Shown: positions 1-8,352, counted from the first letter of the stretch. The stretch: DNA of 14,410 nucleotides from an uncultured Bacilli bacterium (GCA_947628075.1 CANQYF010000023.1:1-14410); one strand, 5' to 3'. Notes: a model not told the origin generated them from the letters alone. Program-made: numbers and translations.

Positions 1-269
1 TTCATTTTTGTAAATTCATTAATGACATTTTGGACTACATCATTATCTTGATCTTTTTCTTCCATTCGTACTTTTAAAAAATCATTAAAAGGAACTTGAA
101 AATATTTACTAATTAAAAATATCATTTCTAAATCAGGAAAACTTTTACCTGTTTCCCAACGTGAAATTGCTTTGTCGCTAATATTTAAATTTTCGGCTAA
201 ATCTTTTTGCGTTAGCCCTTTCTCTTTTCTAAGTTTACTAATTAAATTTCCAAAACTATTATCTTTCAT
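1..269 (-). CDS. Xre-family helix-turn-helix transcriptional regulator, 3' end off the window
   Basis: This is the first 89 codons of a DNA-binding regulator whose end lies beyond the left edge. The protein opens MKDNSFGNLISKLRKEKG and continues with a Cro/C1-type helix-turn-helix (about residues 9-65): LTQKDLAENLNIS is the first helix pair and DKAISRWETGKSFPDLEM is the recognition helix with the usual W-E-x-G-x-S-x-P-D signature. After the HTH comes an acidic linker (MEEKDQDND). The ATG at 269 is preceded by GGTGG at 273-277, five bases away. Proteins of this kind often carry a C-terminal membrane or sensor domain, which cannot be judged here. It lies 49 bases downstream of nth in the same direction, but has its own likely -10 box, so it may be a separate unit. 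The target is unknown. Confidence 0.85.
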   Translation of the reverse strand, partial: MKDNSFGNLISKLRKEKGLTQKDLAENLNISDKAISRWETGKSFPDLEMIFLISKYFQVPFNDFLKVRMEEKDQDNDVVQNVINEFTKM

Positions 270-288
270 AAGCCACCATCAATATTAT

Positions 289-309
289 TTTAGTATAATT
301 TAACTATAA
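289..309 (-). promoter_or_regulatory. Probable promoter/operator of the Xre regulator
   Basis: On the minus strand a -10-like TATACT lies at 292-297, 23 bases before the start codon. No convincing -35 is present. The box sits inside an imperfect dyad in which TTTAGT faces ACTATAAA, so autoregulation by the encoded Xre protein is plausible. The A+T richness of the region makes this a weak call. Confidence 0.3.
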
Positions 310-318
310 AATAAAATA

Positions 319-945
319 TTACATCTTTCTATATTTACATTTTTTTTGAAAAGGACATGTCATACATTCCGGTTTTTTGCTTTTGCAATGATACCTCCCG
401 AAGAGCACAAGTTGATGATGTAATCGACTCCATTTATCTTTAGGAAAAAACTTCATCAATTTTTCTTCAACTACTAAAACATCATCATTTTCATCTGCTA
501 TACCTAATCTTTTTGACACTCTATTAACATGGGTATCGACAGCAAAAGCTAGTACATTGTATAAATTAGCTAAAACTACATTAGTGGTCTTACGACCAAC
601 TCCAGGTAAACTTTCCAAATAATCACGATCATTTGGAACAATACCATGCCAATCATTAATTAATTTATTAGCAATTTCTTTAATATACATAGCTTTTCTA
701 CTATAAGTACCAACAGGTTTAATAATTCTTTCTATTTCTTTAAGATTTAAATCTTTTAAATCATTCAAATTATATTTAGAAAATAGCTCTTGAGTTACCA
801 TATTAACTCTTTTATCAGTTGATTGAGCTGATAAGACAGTTGCAATGAGCAATTCATAATCCTTATGATATATTAGTTCACATTTAGGATCTGGTATTAA
901 TTTATCTAAAGAAGTTATTATCTCTTTACTACTTATCATAATCAT
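319..945 (-). CDS. nth: Endonuclease III, base-excision repair DNA glycosylase/AP lyase
   Basis: The enzyme removes oxidised pyrimidines and nicks the abasic site by beta-elimination. The 208-residue protein has the family length. The helix-hairpin-helix LPGVGRKTTNVVL (about residues 114-126) contains the catalytic lysine of GRKT, and VDTHVNRV supplies the catalytic aspartate. The C-terminus carries the 4Fe-4S loop with spacing C-x6-C-x2-C-x5-C (CKSKKPEC, then CPFQKKC). The start overlaps the end of dnaD by 17 bases. Neither the ATG at 945 nor the alternative ATG at 939 has a clear Shine-Dalgarno, so translation is probably coupled to dnaD. It is the last gene of the polA-mutM-cca-dnaD-nth run; dnaD and nth are also neighbours in Bacillus. 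Confidence 0.96.
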   Translation of the reverse strand: MIMISSKEIITSLDKLIPDPKCELIYHKDYELLIATVLSAQSTDKRVNMVTQELFSKYNLNDLKDLNLKEIERIIKPVGTYSRKAMYIKEIANKLINDWHGIVPNDRDYLESLPGVGRKTTNVVLANLYNVLAFAVDTHVNRVSKRLGIADENDDVLVVEEKLMKFFPKDKWSRLHHQLVLFGRYHCKSKKPECMTCPFQKKCKYRKM

Positions 946-1558
946 CTAGCCAGTCCCATTCTAAAACACTAGTCTCTTCTAATTTTTTATTTTCAAATCG
1001 TTTCTTTTGGCCATTTAATACGTCTTCTTTAGATTTATAACCTTTTTTAGACCATTCGTATAAAATTGTATCAATGTATCTAATACTTACTGCTCCATTA
1101 TAGATTGCTTCATCTAAGGCTTGTAATATTAAATCTTCACTATACATTTTATCTAGCCAAGCTTTAATAATTTCAATTTCTGAACCATGAAGCGGTCTTC
1201 TAAATTCATTTTCAAATTTTGTAAATATATCTTCTTGTAAGTTTTTTTCTTGATCTTTATCTTTTTCTTTTTTTATACTTTCATAAAAATTATCTAAAGA
1301 GACTTTTTCATATCTTTTACCTAGTTCATTTTTTTCACTAGTTAAACTAATAATGTTTTTAGCTAATAAATTATTAAAAGCTTCCATTATATCATCTTTA
1401 GAAACTTTCAATTTTTCACTAATAAGATCTAAATCAAAAGTTAAACTATCGGCATTTTCAAAATAAAGTAATAACAAAAATTCTTTTAAAGTTAAATTTA
1501 ACTGACATGTTGCTTTTATAAAATTAGCTTCAACTACAAATTTTTTGTTATTATTCAT
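929..1558 (-). CDS. dnaD: DnaD-family replication initiation protein
   Basis: DnaD is the Firmicutes primosome protein that, with DnaB and DnaI, loads the replicative helicase at oriC and at restarted forks. This 209-residue protein has the two expected parts: an N-terminal winged-helix domain (about residues 10-80, LTLKEFLLLLYF...LISEKLKVSKDDIMEAFNNLLAKNIISL) and a C-terminal DnaB_2/DDBH2 domain (about residues 110-190) ending in the YxxxIxxxW-type motif YIDTILYEWSKKGYKSKEDV. The linker is highly charged (KKEKDKDQEKN). The ATG at 1558 follows AGAGG by seven bases and lies four bases after the cca stop. The stop overlaps the nth start. I cannot exclude the related DnaB from sequence alone, but the length and the nth neighbour favour DnaD. 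Confidence 0.88.
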   Translation of the reverse strand: MNNNKKFVVEANFIKATCQLNLTLKEFLLLLYFENADSLTFDLDLISEKLKVSKDDIMEAFNNLLAKNIISLTSEKNELGKRYEKVSLDNFYESIKKEKDKDQEKNLQEDIFTKFENEFRRPLHGSEIEIIKAWLDKMYSEDLILQALDEAIYNGAVSIRYIDTILYEWSKKGYKSKEDVLNGQKKRFENKKLEETSVLEWDWLDDYDK

Positions 1559-1562
1559 TTTT

Positions 1563-2651
1563 TTACCTCTTCTCTATTTTTAGTAAGTATTTTTGTAAAT
1601 CTTTATTATTATTTTTTAATTTTCCTTCTAAAATTTTAGCAACTAATTCTTCTTCAATATCTTTTATTTTTTTTGAAGGCGGAATATTTAAAATAGTCAT
1701 TATTTCTTTAGAGCTAATATCTAAATCTTTTATACTTTTAATAGTTAGCTTTTTATACATCTGGTTTATTTCCTTAGTATTTAAATTTAATATTTCTCCT
1801 GCAATTAAGGAATTATATAACCCAAAATTATATAGCGTTTTATTATCAACTACACCACTTTTAACAATTTTTCTGATGTTTATTATATTTCTAATTTCTT
1901 GTTTTGTAAATGCAAAATATTCTTTAACTTCTAATTGAGCCCACATTCCCGAAATATCTTTTACATATACTATATCCTCATTATAAGTAATATTTAATAA
2001 ATCTAATATTTTTGCCTCTTTTAAAAGCTTTAAACCCACCAAGAAATTTTTACTTAATAATATTTTATTTAATTCTTGTTTTATTCTATTAAATGATAAT
2101 CGTGCTATTAATCGATAATTATTTTTTATTTCTTTAAATAAATTCTCTTCAATTTTAAAATTTAAAACTGTTGCAAAACGAATTGCTCTAAATATTCTTA
2201 AGGGATCTTCTTCTAATCTTTCTTTAGAATTACCAATGATTTTTATCGTACAATTGTTGATATCTTGAATACCATTTAATAAATCTATTATATTCTCATC
2301 TTTATCCATACATACAGTATTAATCGTAAAATCTCTTCTTTTTAAATCTTCTTCTAAAGAATCAATGTAGATTATTTCTACGGGTTTCCGATTTTCATAT
2401 TTTAATTCTTTTCGATAAGTTGTAATATCAACATTATAATTTTTAATTTGTAAGTTAAAACCACCATAATTATTGGCATTATTATTGTTAGGAAATAATT
2501 TATGTAAATCTTTTGGTAAAGCATTAGTGCAAATATCAACATCTAAAGATTTTATGCCAAGTAAATAATCCCTAACATAACCTCCGACTAAATAAGCTTC
2601 ATATCCGGCATTTTCTATTTCTACCAAAATATTTCTTAATATTTTGTCCAT
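1563..2651 (-). CDS. cca: CCA tRNA nucleotidyltransferase (class II)
   Basis: This enzyme adds or repairs the 3' CCA of tRNAs without a template. The N-terminal nucleotidyltransferase head shows LVGGYVRDYLLG (G-G-x-V-R-D), DVDICTNA with the two metal-binding aspartates, RRDFTINTVCMD, and RLEEDPLRIFRAIRFA (motif D/E-D-x-x-R). The RRDFTIN form fits CCA-adding enzymes and poly(A) polymerases alike; a CCA-adding role is usual in Bacilli. At 362 residues it is somewhat shorter than the ~400 common in Bacillus, mostly in the C-terminal body and tail. The usual GT of the motif after the catalytic head reads YGGFNLQI here. I chose the ATG at 2651 because AGAGG lies nine bases upstream; the ATG at 2660 would touch that site. 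It sits between mutM (12 bases upstream) and dnaD. Confidence 0.9.
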   Translation of the reverse strand: MDKILRNILVEIENAGYEAYLVGGYVRDYLLGIKSLDVDICTNALPKDLHKLFPNNNNANNYGGFNLQIKNYNVDITTYRKELKYENRKPVEIIYIDSLEEDLKRRDFTINTVCMDKDENIIDLLNGIQDINNCTIKIIGNSKERLEEDPLRIFRAIRFATVLNFKIEENLFKEIKNNYRLIARLSFNRIKQELNKILLSKNFLVGLKLLKEAKILDLLNITYNEDIVYVKDISGMWAQLEVKEYFAFTKQEIRNIINIRKIVKSGVVDNKTLYNFGLYNSLIAGEILNLNTKEINQMYKKLTIKSIKDLDISSKEIMTILNIPPSKKIKDIEEELVAKILEGKLKNNNKDLQKYLLKIEKR

Positions 2652-2663
2652 TCTTATCATCCT

Positions 2664-3482
2664 CTATTTTTGGCATTCATTACAATAATATGTACTTCGT
2701 CCCCCAATTTTTATTCTTTTGATTAAATTTCCACATATTGGGCATGGTTTTCCTTCTTTTTTATGTACTTTTAAATAATTTTGATATTGACCAGTTACCC
2801 CAAGACTGGAAGTATAACTTTTAATTGTAGTTCCACTCTTTTTAATTGCATTTTGGATTATTTCTTTTGAACTTTCAATAATACGATTGCATTCTTCTTT
2901 ATTTAAGGAAGATGCACTTCTTAAAGGATTAATTAAAGAAGCAAATAATACTTCATCAGCATAAATATTACCTAAACCACTAATTATTTCCTGATCTAAT
3001 AAAGCAGTCTTAATTGGCATTTTTTTATTTTTAAATTTAGCTAATAAATAAGCACTTGTTAAAGTAGAATCCATTGGCTCTTTACCTTGTTTTTTTATTT
3101 CTTCTGTATTCATTAAATCTTTTTTTAAAATAATTTTCATGCGTCCAAATTTGCGAGTATCATGGTATCTTAAATCTGTATGATCAGAAAAACTAATAAT
3201 TATATGTTCATGTTTTTTAATTTCTTCATCACTATCTTTAATAAAGTATTTCCCTTCCATTCGTAAATGGCTTAATAAATAATGATCCTTTAATTCAAAA
3301 ATTAACCATTTACCTATTCTTAAAATATCTTGAAATTCATTATTTAAAAGAATGTTTTGAAATTCTTCTACATTTCCATCAATTATTTTTGAATATATGA
3401 TTTTTACATCAATAATTTTCTTTTTTAAAATTCTCTTTTTTAATGTATTTCTTACTGTTTCTACCTCTGCAAGTTCTGGCAC
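2664..3482 (-). CDS. mutM: Formamidopyrimidine-DNA glycosylase (8-oxoguanine repair)
   Basis: MutM excises 8-oxoguanine and FapyG using its N-terminal proline as nucleophile, so the protein must begin (f)M-P-E. The frame reads VPELAEVETVR, where V is a GTG codon at 3480-3482 with AGGTG six bases before it. I therefore take GTG as the start (272 residues; E. coli 269) rather than the upstream in-frame ATG at 3533, which would bury the proline. Further marks are LRIGKWLIF with the conserved lysine, SHLRMEGKYF, GLGNIYADEVLF, and a C-terminal zinc finger C-P-I-C...C-N-E-C that contains GGRSTYYC, the family's DNA-binding arginine region. It is followed at once by cca and preceded by polA, the polA-mutM pairing also seen in Bacillus. 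Confidence 0.95.
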   Translation of the reverse strand: MPELAEVETVRNTLKKRILKKKIIDVKIIYSKIIDGNVEEFQNILLNNEFQDILRIGKWLIFELKDHYLLSHLRMEGKYFIKDSDEEIKKHEHIIISFSDHTDLRYHDTRKFGRMKIILKKDLMNTEEIKKQGKEPMDSTLTSAYLLAKFKNKKMPIKTALLDQEIISGLGNIYADEVLFASLINPLRSASSLNKEECNRIIESSKEIIQNAIKKSGTTIKSYTSSLGVTGQYQNYLKVHKKEGKPCPICGNLIKRIKIGGRSTYYCNECQK

Positions 3483-3547
3483 ATTATCACCTATTTCTAA
3501 TTTCAGTATACTATTTAAATTTTTTCTATTCAATAAATTTTGATATT

Positions 3548-6100
3548 TTATTTAGCTTGATACCAATCAGGTCCTTCATTTATATCTATTTTTAAAGGTA
3601 CTTTAAGTTTAACTACACCTTCCATCGCGTCTTTTAAAATTTGTTTTAAAAGAGGTACTTCTTCTTTTTTAGCATCAATAATTATTTCATCATGCACTTG
3701 TAAAATCATTTTACTTTCTAAATTATTTTCTTCCATTTTGTTATAGACCTCAATCATCGCGAGTTTCATAATATCAGCACTAGTTCCTTGAATAGGAGTA
3801 TTAAGGGCCATGCGTTCCCCAGTTGCTCTTACTTTATAATTGCTATTTGTTAATTCGTCTATTTTTCTTATTCGCCCAAACATGGTTTTAACATAACCAT
3901 TTTGATACGCTGTATTAACTACTTCTTGCATATAGTTTTTGACTCCTGGATATAGTTCATAATATTTTTCTATAAACTTTTTAGCTTCTTGACTGGAAAT
4001 ATTTAAGTTTTCACCTAAGCCAAAACCACTTATACCATATACAATTCCAAAAATTACAGCTTTAGCCATGCTACGCATACTTTTAGTAACTTCACTTTCT
4101 TTTATACCGTGAATATCAGCCGCTACCATAGTATGAATATCTTTATCATTTACAAAACAATCAATTAATTCTTGACAATTAGATACATGAGCTAAAATTC
4201 TTAATTCGATTTGAGAATAATCGGCACTTACAATTAAATCATTAGTAGGTACAAATGCCATCCTAATTTTTTTACCAAATTCATCTCGAGTAGGAATATT
4301 TTGCAAATTGGGATCAATGGAAGAAAGTCTACCTGTTCTTGTTAAAGTTTGATTAAAAATAGTATGAATCTTTCCATCCGCTAAAACAAATTCTTCTAAA
4401 CCTTCAATATAAGTTCTAAGTAATTTAGTTAAGTTACGATATTCAATAACTTTTTGAACAATTGGATATTTATCAGCAAATTTTTGCAAGGTTTTAATAT
4501 CAGTTTTATATCCCCTTGAATATCTTTTACTTTTTCCAATAGCTAATTTTTCAAATAAAATATTTCCAAGTTGCATTGGGCTTGAGATATTGAATTCTTC
4601 TCCTGCTAATTCATAAATTTCTTTAGATAAAACATCTACTTTCGCTATTACCTCTTCTTTCATATCTTTTAATCGCGAACTTTCATATTTAAAACCATTT
4701 ATTTCCATTGAGGCCAATACTTTAATAAGAGGATTTTCAATTTTATTTAAAATTTCTTCTTCGCCTTCTTCTATTACTTTATTTTTTATTTTTTCACTAT
4801 AGGCAAAGATAAAATTGCTTTTTAAAGTTACGACATTTTCAATATTTTGAAAATTTTGTTTTTTTAAATCATCAAAATAAATAATATTTTCATCAAAAGC
4901 TTGCATTAAAGGAGCAATATCAAGAGAAGCTGGATACTCGGCTAAATAAGCCACGACCATTAAGTCAATATCACAATTAATATCTTGTTTAGTAAATACT
5001 AAACTTTTCTTTAAATCATATGTGTAACAAGTTTTTCCTTTTAATTTATAAAAAGCATCTAAAACTAACTCCTTCGGGATAAAATAAGTATTATTTTTAT
5101 CAGTTATACTTAATGCCAAAACATTGCTTTTATGATAATTTAAGTCATCTAATTCTAAATAAAATGCTAATTTATCATCTAACACTAAATCATTTATATC
5201 ATCTATAACTATATATTTATTGTCCTTTTTTTGTGCTTTAGTTATTTGTATATTTTTTAACATTGAATAAAATTCTAATTCTTTATAAATATCTTGTAAA
5301 TCTTCTTGCGGACCTTGATATTGAAACGATTCAAAATCAACTTCAATTGGAACATCTCTATATATCGTAGCTAAATCATAGCTCATATAAGCTTTATCTT
5401 TATCATTTAATAATTTTTCACTTAATTTTCCTTTAACATCATCTAAATTAGCATATAAATTATCTAATGTACCATAAGTTTGTAATAATTTTAAAGCAGT
5501 CTTTTCCCCAATACCTTTAACTCCAGGTATGTTGTCTGATGAATCTCCCATTAAAGCTTTTAAATCTATTACCCTAATTGGGGCTATTCCATAATCATTC
5601 TTGAAAGTTTCTTCGTTATATCTAATATAACCCGTTTGTTTTAATAATTTTATTTCGGTTTCCATACTAATTAGTTGTAACAAATCTTTATCACTAGATA
5701 CTATTAATGTATAATAATCTGGATTTTCTTCAGCCCTTTTGACAATTGTTCCAATTATATCATCAGCTTCATAAGGAGCTAGTTCTAAATAGGCTATTCC
5801 CATTGCTTTTAAAAGGCGACGAGCGACTGGCATTTGCATCTTTAAATCTTCAGGTGTTTCGTTTCGCCCATCTTTATAAAAATCATATTTTTCTTTCCGA
5901 AAATTTTTTCCAATATCAAAAGCTACAACCATATATTCGGGAACTTCTTCAGCAATAATTTTATTAATCATGCCGACAAATCCATATAAAGCGTTAGTTG
6001 GAAAGCCGCGACTATTGCGCATTACATTACCTGTATAAGCAGTTGCATAATATGAACGGAATAATAAATTATTTCCATCTACTAAAACTACCTTTTTCAT
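3548..6100 (-). CDS. polA: DNA polymerase I with active 5' nuclease and degenerate proofreading domain
   Basis: Pol I fills repair gaps and replaces RNA primers. The 850-residue protein has three parts. The 5' nuclease (about 1-290) shows LVDGNNLLFRSYYA, FDIGKNFRKEKY, EADDIIGTIV, SSDKDLLQL and GDSSDNIPGVKGIGEKTA. The 3'-5' exonuclease-like middle (about 300-460) has lost catalytic acids: the usual DxE is YLE in AFYLELDDL, and the later aspartate is not visible. The polymerase (about 470-850) shows RTGRLSSIDPNLQNIPTR, DYSQIELRILAH, the O-helix RSMAKAVIFGIVYGISGFG and LQVHDEII. In the O-helix, isoleucine takes the place of the usual asparagine before the conserved phenylalanine. Loss of proofreading is common in Firmicutes Pol I. 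The start is the ATG at 6100 with GGGTGG five bases before it; a TTG codon 12 bases upstream overlaps that ribosome-binding site and is unlikely. Confidence 0.97.
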   Translation of the reverse strand: MKKVVLVDGNNLLFRSYYATAYTGNVMRNSRGFPTNALYGFVGMINKIIAEEVPEYMVVAFDIGKNFRKEKYDFYKDGRNETPEDLKMQMPVARRLLKAMGIAYLELAPYEADDIIGTIVKRAEENPDYYTLIVSSDKDLLQLISMETEIKLLKQTGYIRYNEETFKNDYGIAPIRVIDLKALMGDSSDNIPGVKGIGEKTALKLLQTYGTLDNLYANLDDVKGKLSEKLLNDKDKAYMSYDLATIYRDVPIEVDFESFQYQGPQEDLQDIYKELEFYSMLKNIQITKAQKKDNKYIVIDDINDLVLDDKLAFYLELDDLNYHKSNVLALSITDKNNTYFIPKELVLDAFYKLKGKTCYTYDLKKSLVFTKQDINCDIDLMVVAYLAEYPASLDIAPLMQAFDENIIYFDDLKKQNFQNIENVVTLKSNFIFAYSEKIKNKVIEEGEEEILNKIENPLIKVLASMEINGFKYESSRLKDMKEEVIAKVDVLSKEIYELAGEEFNISSPMQLGNILFEKLAIGKSKRYSRGYKTDIKTLQKFADKYPIVQKVIEYRNLTKLLRTYIEGLEEFVLADGKIHTIFNQTLTRTGRLSSIDPNLQNIPTRDEFGKKIRMAFVPTNDLIVSADYSQIELRILAHVSNCQELIDCFVNDKDIHTMVAADIHGIKESEVTKSMRSMAKAVIFGIVYGISGFGLGENLNISSQEAKKFIEKYYELYPGVKNYMQEVVNTAYQNGYVKTMFGRIRKIDELTNSNYKVRATGERMALNTPIQGTSADIMKLAMIEVYNKMEENNLESKMILQVHDEIIIDAKKEEVPLLKQILKDAMEGVVKLKVPLKIDINEGPDWYQAK

Positions 6101-6116
6101 ATTACCACCCAAATTA

Positions 6117-6122
6117 ATTATA
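6117..6122 (-). promoter_or_regulatory. Likely -10 box of the polA operon promoter
   Basis: A perfect TATAAT lies on the minus strand 16 bases before the polA start codon. The -35 region is poor (TGCAAA at a 16-base spacing). If this is the promoter, the transcript begins almost at the Shine-Dalgarno. No other promoter is evident in the divergent polA/sigK gap. Confidence 0.35.
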
Positions 6123-6191
6123 TCTAAAAATAACTAAATTTGCATCAATATTTTGATTTTATCTTAAATTTATTTTACTTCCAAACCTAAT

Positions 6192-6220
6192 TAATATCTA
6201 AGAATTTAATATCATACATT
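6192..6220 (+). promoter_or_regulatory. Sigma-E-type sporulation promoter of sigK
   Basis: The -35-like TAATATC (6192-6198) matches six of seven positions of the sigma-E element KMATATT, and CATACATT (6213-6220) matches every position of the -10 element CATACANT; the spacer is 14 bases, within the sigma-E range. Sigma-E drives sigK in Bacillus. The start of transcription would lie close to the Shine-Dalgarno, giving a very short leader. Confidence 0.55.
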
Positions 6221-6237
6221 TTATTAAGGTGGTTTAT

Positions 6238-6933
6238 ATGTTTTTAAATTTGATTAATCTTATTAAAAGTATGATTTTTTTTACAGGCTCTTACGGTAAT
6301 AATGTTTTCCCTCCGCCTTTAAGTAATGAAGAGGAAGAAAAATATGTTGATTTAATGCTACAAGGAGATGATAATGCCAGAAGTAAATTAATTGAACATA
6401 ACTTGCGTTTAGTAGCTCACATAGTAAAAAAATTTGATAGTAAAGATACGGATACTGATGATTTGATTTCTATTGGCACTATCGGCCTAATTAAAGGTAT
6501 TGATACTTATAAAAAAACTCCTAAAGTAAAAATTACAACTTATGCTGCAAGATGTATTCAAAACGAAATTTTAATGTATTATCGTTCAAATAAAAAAAGT
6601 AAATATACTATTTCTCTAAATGATTCCATCGGCTACGATAAAGAAGGTAATGAAATCAATTTAGCTGATTTGATTGAAGATAAAAAAGAAGATATTTTAG
6701 ATACAATTCAAGTTAAAGATAACATAAATTTACTGAATACTTATATGAAAAAATTAAATAAAAGAGAAAAAGAAATTATTATTAAAAGGTATGGTCTTAA
6801 TAACAATAAAGATTTAACCCAAAAAGAAATTGCCGATGAACTAGGAATTTCTCGTAGTTATGTCTCAAGAATTGAAAAAAGAGCGTTAACAAAAATATTA
6901 AGAGAATTTATTAGAAATAAAAATAATCTCTAA
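6238..6933 (+). CDS. sigK: Late mother-cell sporulation sigma factor, pro-sigma-K
   Basis: Sigma-K directs late mother-cell transcription (coat and spore maturation genes). The 231-residue protein shows region 2 (NLRLVAHIVKKF...DLISIGTIGLIKGIDTY...TYAARCIQNEILM) and region 4 (LNKREKEIIIKRYGL...LTQKEIADELGISRSYVSRIEKRAL). The forms AHIVKKF, YDKEGNEI and SRSYVSRIEKRAL are closer to Bacillus SigK than to SigE. Residues 1-18 are a hydrophobic pro-sequence ending TGS just before YGNNVFPPPL, which lines up with the processed Bacillus N-terminus YVKNNAFPQPL, so membrane-bound processing by a SpoIVFB-type protease is likely. The start is ATG 6238, with AAGGTGG (6226-6232) before it; the GTG at 6229 lies inside that site. 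The gene is a single uninterrupted frame with no skin-type insertion. Confidence 0.92.
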   Translation: MFLNLINLIKSMIFFTGSYGNNVFPPPLSNEEEEKYVDLMLQGDDNARSKLIEHNLRLVAHIVKKFDSKDTDTDDLISIGTIGLIKGIDTYKKTPKVKITTYAARCIQNEILMYYRSNKKSKYTISLNDSIGYDKEGNEINLADLIEDKKEDILDTIQVKDNINLLNTYMKKLNKREKEIIIKRYGLNNNKDLTQKEIADELGISRSYVSRIEKRALTKILREFIRNKNNL

Positions 6934-6956
6934 TTACAAATTTTAATTTTTTTCTT

Positions 6957-7793
6957 TTAAATTTCTATACGAGCTATCTCTTCTTTATTTAACGAAGTAT
7001 ATTTTATTATATCTTTAATAGGGACTCCATCTTTTAACATTTTTCTAGCTATCTCAATAGTTTGTTTTAGTTTTCCTTCTTTTATGCCTTCCTTATTTGC
7101 CAATAATAATTCTTTTTTGATTAGCATCTCTTGCTCTTTTTCAACTGATATTAATCTTCTTCTACTTCCATCATCATTTAATTCAAACACTTTTCTACAC
7201 ACTTCCTTTACTACTTTATCTTTGCATCTTTTTTCAAGCTCTTTTAATTCCCTTTCTTTTTCTGTCGCTAATGTAACTAAATAAATATGTTTATCTTCTC
7301 CTTCTATAACTTTATCATACCATTTCTCTTTATACTTAACTAGATTTACATTTATTATACTAAATTCTTCATAATATATTTCTTTATTGGTTAAATTATA
7401 TAAACATATTTTCTCTTTTAAATTTTTTTGGCTTCCTTTATTGAAATTTAAATTTATTTGAATAACTTTTTCACTTACCTCGCCTCCTCTTTTATATCTT
7501 TGCGTATATTCAGTCATATAATATATTAAATTTCTTTCTTTTATTACATTATTAAAATTGATATTTACTTCTACATTTAAATATTCCCCACTTTTTATCT
7601 TTACTAATACATCAAGTATTTGAACTTTTACTTTAGTATTTACTACTGGTAATTCTACATACTCTAAAGTTACTATTTCTACTTCTTTTTCTAATATATC
7701 TGTTAAGACTTTATTTAAAAATTTAAAGTCTTCATTTTCCAAAAGAATTGTTTTAAATACTCGATCTATTTTTAATGGATAAAATTCTTGCAT
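6957..7793 (-). CDS. Rpn/PD-(D/E)XK nuclease family protein (transposase-like)
   Basis: This 278-residue protein belongs to the Rpn group of recombination-promoting nucleases, often annotated as PD-(D/E)XK nuclease family transposase. The N-terminus KIDRVFKTILLENEDF is the typical D-x-V-F-K opening. The nuclease core is ILDVLVKIKSGEYLNVEVNI, with the metal-binding aspartate of ILD and the E-x-[NQ] pair as EVN; the more usual form is ExQ. A motif near residues 100-125 (YYMTEYTQRYKRGG) fits the domain. The C-terminal part is charged and coiled, ending in MLKDGVPIKDIIKYTSLNKEEIARI, a common tail in this group. The ATG at 7793 has no nearby Shine-Dalgarno: the nearest GGAG lies 28 bases upstream behind an A-rich run. 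It converges on sigK with 23 bases between the stops. Its cellular role is not known. Confidence 0.8.
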   Translation of the reverse strand: MQEFYPLKIDRVFKTILLENEDFKFLNKVLTDILEKEVEIVTLEYVELPVVNTKVKVQILDVLVKIKSGEYLNVEVNINFNNVIKERNLIYYMTEYTQRYKRGGEVSEKVIQINLNFNKGSQKNLKEKICLYNLTNKEIYYEEFSIINVNLVKYKEKWYDKVIEGEDKHIYLVTLATEKERELKELEKRCKDKVVKEVCRKVFELNDDGSRRRLISVEKEQEMLIKKELLLANKEGIKEGKLKQTIEIARKMLKDGVPIKDIIKYTSLNKEEIARIEI

Positions 7794-7896
7794 TTGTTTT
7801 TTCTTTTTTTCTTGTGTTTTTCTCCTTTCACTATTTACTTACGCTCTTTTTCTTAAATTTCCTTTTTATTTTCAAATTTTTTTAAAAAAAATGCAT

Positions 7897-7928
7897 AAAA
7901 AAATTGCAAAGTTAATTGCAATTTTTTT
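7897..7928. terminator. Bidirectional-looking rho-independent terminator after hsp20
   Basis: A perfect 13-base inverted repeat (AAAAAAATTGCAA, loop AGTTAA, TTGCAATTTTTTT) has A- and T-tracts on its two sides, so it can act on either strand. Its right arm overlaps the TAA stop of hsp20. It separates hsp20 from the Rpn gene. Confidence 0.85.
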
Positions 7929-8352
7929 AATCAATATTTATGTATTTCTTTTCTGGTAATGCTTTACGTTCTTCTTTTTTAGGAACTTCTAATCTTAAAA
8001 TTCCGTTTTTAAATGATGCCTTAACATCTTCTACTTGAAGTTCGTCACCTACATAAAAGCTTCTTGAACATTCTCCAAAAAATCTTTCACGTCTAACAAA
8101 TTTGCCTTTTTCTTTTTCATCATTGTTTTTATTCATTGTGGCAGAAACGTTTAAATAACCATCTTCAATATCGACTTTAATGTTTTCTTTTTCATATCCT
8201 GGAAGATCAATAATTATATCGTAGCTTTTATCATGTTCTTTAATATCAGTACGCATTACTTTTGATTCATAAAGCGATGTCGTATTAAAGAATGGATCAT
8301 CAAATAAATCCTCCCATAAATCAAAATTATTTTTTCTTGGTATCATCATCAT
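7927..8352 (-). CDS. Small heat-shock protein, Hsp20/alpha-crystallin family
   Basis: This is a 141-residue ATP-independent holdase chaperone that binds unfolding proteins in the cytoplasm. The alpha-crystallin domain covers about residues 38-130: SYDIIIDLPGYEKENIKVDIEDGYLNVSA, RRERFFGECSRSFYVGDELQVEDVKASF, and the family signature A-x-x-x-N-G-I-L-x-L-x-V-P-K (ASFKNGILRLEVPK). The tail KYINID carries the I-x-I oligomerisation motif. I start at the ATG at 8352, about ten bases after AAAGGA; the ATG at 8361 almost touches that site and is less likely. It is monocistronic, with its own promoter, a CIRCE-like operator and a strong terminator, as expected for an HrcA-controlled heat-shock gene. 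Confidence 0.95.
   Translation of the reverse strand: MMMIPRKNNFDLWEDLFDDPFFNTTSLYESKVMRTDIKEHDKSYDIIIDLPGYEKENIKVDIEDGYLNVSATMNKNNDEKEKGKFVRRERFFGECSRSFYVGDELQVEDVKASFKNGILRLEVPKKEERKALPEKKYINID

Noticed and set aside
5746..5958. Plus-strand ORF opposite polA
   Set aside because: It lies antisense to the strongly conserved 5' nuclease domain and has no ribosome-binding site.
7084..7284. Plus-strand ORF opposite the Rpn gene
   Set aside because: Low-complexity Ser/Phe/Leu-rich translation, typical of an antisense shadow.
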